Assembly: GCA_017459315.1 (NCBI GenBank)
Contig: JAFUDD010000447.1
Span: 1-7,787, forward strand
Length of the DNA: 7,787 nt
Direction of reading: 5' to 3'
Source: Clostridia bacterium
Lineage (GTDB): Bacteria > Bacillota_A > Clostridia > Christensenellales > CAG-138
A program made the translations under genes and the position numbers. The notes below the pieces were generated by a model. The model made no database searches. It was not told the DNA's origin and was given only the letters and a program-made list of their open reading frames with translations. Of this stretch, positions 6,363 to 7,787 are shown piece after piece; within the stretch, counting starts at the first letter, position 1; the number at the start of each line of letters is the position of its first letter.

Positions 6363-7052
6363 TCAGAACTTGAGCGAGTTGAACTTGACGCCCGGGCCCA
6401 TCGTGGAGGACACGACCATGCTCTTGATGTAGGTGCCCTTCGCCGCTGCCGGCTTCGCCTTGATGATCGCTTCCATCAGGGTGTTCAGGTTCTCTTCGAG
6501 CTTGTCTACGCCGAAGCTCTTCTTGCCGATCGGGCAATGGACGATGTTGGTCTTGTCCACGCGGTACTCGACCTTACCGGCTTTGATGTCGGCAATCGCC
6601 TTGGCGACGTCCATCGTGACCGTGCCGGACTTCGGGTTCGGCATGAGGCCCTTCGGGCCGAGGATACGACCGATACGGCCGACGAGACCCATCATATCCG
6701 GCGTTGCAACGCAAACGTCGAAGTCGAACCAGTTCTGCGTCTGGATCTTCTTGATGGTCTCTTCATCACCGATGTAATCGGCGCCGGCTTCCTGCGCTTC
6801 GCGGGCCTTGTCAGCCTTGGCGAACACGAGGACGCGGACGGTCTTGCCCGTGCCGTGCGGCAGAACGACCGCGCCGCGGACCTGCTGGTCGGCATGGCGG
6901 GAGTCTACGCCCAGACGAATGGAGACCTCGATGGTCTCATCGAACTTGCACTTCGCGGTTTCGAGAACGGTCTCGAGACCCTCGTGGGTATCATACAGCT
7001 TGCTGCGATCAATCAGCGCCTTGGAGGCGTTATAATTCTTTCCGTGCTTCAT
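6363..7052 (-). CDS. rplA: 50S ribosomal protein L1
   Basis: Large-subunit protein of the L1 stalk, which binds 23S rRNA helices 76-78 and helps release deacylated tRNA from the E site. In many bacteria it also represses translation of its own operon. The 229-residue length is typical. Visible features are the basic N-terminus ([15 protein letters not shown]), [13 protein letters not shown] (58-70) and the L1 signature [20 protein letters not shown] (116-135) continuing with [11 protein letters not shown] (136-146). The conserved end is [10 protein letters not shown] (216-225). The start at 7052 is chosen because it gives the standard N-terminus and follows a GAGGAGGG ribosome site; an in-frame ATG at 7082 would lie inside rplK. 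The rplK stop TGA merges with the ribosome site, and only 13 bases separate the genes, so translation is probably coupled. G+C is high compared with the operon to the left. Confidence 0.98.
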   Translation of the reverse strand: MKHGKNYNASKALIDRSKLYDTHEGLETVLETAKCKFDETIEVSIRLGVDSRHADQQVRGAVVLPHGTGKTVRVLVFAKADKAREAQEAGADYIGDEETIKKIQTQNWFDFDVCVATPDMMGLVGRIGRILGPKGLMPNPKSGTVTMDVAKAIADIKAGKVEYRVDKTNIVHCPIGKKSFGVDKLEENLNTLMEAIIKAKPAAAKGTYIKSMVVSSTMGPGVKFNSLKF

Positions 7053-7065
7053 TTCGGTACCCTCC

Positions 7066-7491
7066 TCAGTCTCCGACGACAACGCCCATGCTGCGGGCGG
7101 TGCCGGCGACCATGCTCATTGCCGCCTCAACGCTTGCCGCGTTCAGGTCGGGCATCTTGAGTTCTGCGATCTCCTTAAGCTGCGCCTTGGAGATCGTGGC
7201 GACCTTCGTCTTGTTCGGGGTGCCGGAAGCCGTCTCGAGGTTGCAGGCCTTCTTGATGAGGACCGCCGCCGGAGGCGTCTTGGTGATGAACGTGAAGCTG
7301 CGATCCTGATAGACCGTGATGACGACCGGGATGATCAAACCGGCCTGCTGCTTGGTACGCTCGTTGAACTCTTTGCAGAAGCCCATGATGTTGACGCCGT
7401 GCTGACCGAGAGCCGGACCGACAGGCGGTGCCGGAGTTGCTTTGCCGGCGGGAATCTGCAGTTTCACATAACCTGTGATTTTCTTTGCCAT
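7066..7491 (-). CDS. rplK: 50S ribosomal protein L11
   Basis: Large-subunit protein at the base of the L7/L12 stalk. It binds the GTPase-associated region of 23S rRNA (helices 43-44) and takes part in factor-dependent GTP hydrolysis and, in many bacteria, RelA signalling. The 141-residue length is exactly typical. The N-terminal domain carries the conserved [20 protein letters not shown] block (11-30) and [13 protein letters not shown] (31-43), with [15 protein letters not shown] (68-82) leading to the C-terminal RNA-binding domain. That domain holds [21 protein letters not shown] (97-117, from eye count) and ends [11 protein letters not shown]. The ATG at 7491 is chosen over an in-frame ATG at 7548. 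It gives the standard MAKK start, has an AAAGGAG ribosome site 9 bases upstream, and the longer form would begin inside the spacer hairpins. Confidence 0.98.
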   Translation of the reverse strand: MAKKITGYVKLQIPAGKATPAPPVGPALGQHGVNIMGFCKEFNERTKQQAGLIIPVVITVYQDRSFTFITKTPPAAVLIKKACNLETASGTPNKTKVATISKAQLKEIAELKMPDLNAASVEAAMSMVAGTARSMGVVVGD

Positions 7492-7520
7492 TGCTGTTTT
7501 CTCCTTTATTATTTTAGGTC

Positions 7521-7546
7521 GTGGTACGGGGTGCCTCCCCTGCCAC
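7521..7546 (-). promoter_or_regulatory. Candidate L1-binding autoregulatory hairpin before rplK
   Basis: On the transcribed strand, GUGG (7543-7546) pairs with CCAC (7521-7524). An uneven internal loop, CA against GUA, follows, then GGGG (7537-7540) pairs with CCCC (7528-7531) around a five-base loop. Two short helices joined by an asymmetric internal loop, in the leader just before rplK, is the kind of structure L1 uses when it represses its own operon by copying its 23S rRNA site. I judged it by shape and place only, not by a covariance model. Confidence 0.5.
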
Positions 7547-7550
7547 AATA

Positions 7551-7573
7551 TTCAAACCGCTTTGCGGATTGAA
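7551..7573 (-). other. Hairpin in the nusG-rplK spacer
   Basis: TTCAA-T-CCGC (7564-7573) pairs with GCGG-T-TTGAA (7551-7560) around a three-base AAA loop: nine pairs with one T-T mismatch. It begins 4 bases after the nusG stop and has no U-run after it. A partial terminator, processing site or stabilising element are the options; rplK must be read through from upstream because I see no promoter in the 86-base spacer. Confidence 0.5.
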
Positions 7574-7577
7574 TCGC

Positions 7578-7787
7578 TTAAAGCTTCTGGACCTGCACAA
7601 AGTCCAGCTCGACGGGGGTCTCTCTGCCGAACATCGAAACCGACAGCTTGACCTTCTGGCGTTCCACGTCGATATTGTCCACCCGGCCGATGAAGTTTTC
7701 GAGCGGACCGTTGATGACCCGCACGTTCTCGCCGACCTCGATATCGAGGACGATCGGGATACGCTCGACGCCCATGGCGACGACTTC
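7578..7787 (-). CDS. nusG: Transcription termination/antitermination factor NusG, C-terminal part (cut by right edge)
   Basis: Only the last 69 codons are visible; the reading frame is open to the right edge, so the N-terminal NGN domain lies outside. The visible part is the linker and the KOW domain, with FEVGD-like DIEVGENVRVINGPLENFIG, then a VDNID turn, VKLSVSMFGRETPVELDF and a VQVQKL end. This is the standard NusG KOW sequence rather than a RfaH or LoaP paralogue, judging by its close match and by its place directly before rplK. NusG binds RNA polymerase through its N-terminal domain and contacts S10 or Rho through KOW. The methionine near 7775 is internal, not the start. Confidence 0.96.
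   Translation of the reverse strand, partial: EVVAMGVERIPIVLDIEVGENVRVINGPLENFIGRVDNIDVERQKVKLSVSMFGRETPVELDFVQVQKL

Noticed and set aside
6537..7160. 207-codon open frame on the plus strand opposite rplA and rplK
   Set aside because: It is the antisense shadow of two certain ribosomal-protein genes with high G+C, which removes stop codons. It has no family resemblance.
7492..7548. Longer rplK start at 7548 (and longer rplA start at 7082)
   Set aside because: Both would add non-conserved residues; the chosen starts have strong ribosome sites and give the standard N-termini MAKK and MKHGK.
1..7787. CRISPR array, tRNA or rRNA gene, insertion sequence, phage gene or defence system
   Set aside because: I saw no regularly spaced repeats, cloverleaf-like sequences, transposase motifs, terminal inverted repeats or defence protein signatures on either strand.

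Overview
All recognisable genes lie on the minus strand, so transcription runs from the right edge to the left edge. The window joins two units: the end of a ribosomal-protein transcription unit (nusG-rplK-rplA, about 6363-7787) and the start of a cell-surface polysaccharide operon (about 1-6183).

The organism is a bacterium, most likely a Bacillota (Firmicutes) member of the class Clostridia. Supports are the protein style of L1, L11 and NusG, purine-rich Shine-Dalgarno sites before most genes, a perfect-consensus sigma-A promoter and a Wzy-type polysaccharide cassette. I cannot name a genus. A line counted inside rplA (6601-6660) is 41/60 G+C, while one inside the polymerase gene (2401-2460) is 28/60, so the surface operon is clearly poorer in G+C than the housekeeping genes.

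Right part: the C-terminal KOW domain of NusG, a spacer with two hairpins (one a candidate L1 autoregulatory site), complete rplK (L11), complete rplA (L1), and a strong intrinsic terminator with a GAAA loop. The usual next genes, rplJ and rplL, are not there.

Junction (6039-6362): the terminator, about 130 bases without a gene, then a TTGACA-N17-TATAAT promoter and a leader of about 110 nt. The leader has two small hairpins and a mini-ORF whose stop overlaps the start of the first polysaccharide gene.

Left part: five genes in operon order. They are a Wzz-like chain-length protein with a degenerate kinase-like tail, a WbuB-like GT4 glycosyltransferase, a Wzy-like polymerase, a second GT4 glycosyltransferase, and the N-terminal half of a MurJ/MviN-family flippase that runs off the left edge. 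Together they read as a Wzy-dependent pathway. The glycosyltransferases build a lipid-linked repeat unit inside the cell, the flippase turns it outward, Wzy polymerises it, and Wzz sets chain length. No initiating phosphoglycosyltransferase, sugar-nucleotide enzyme, active tyrosine kinase or phosphatase is in the window, so the operon probably continues to the left. I found no wholly new system. The best leads are the kinase-dead Wzz tail, the divergent MurJ-like flippase and the leader with its overlapping mini-ORF.
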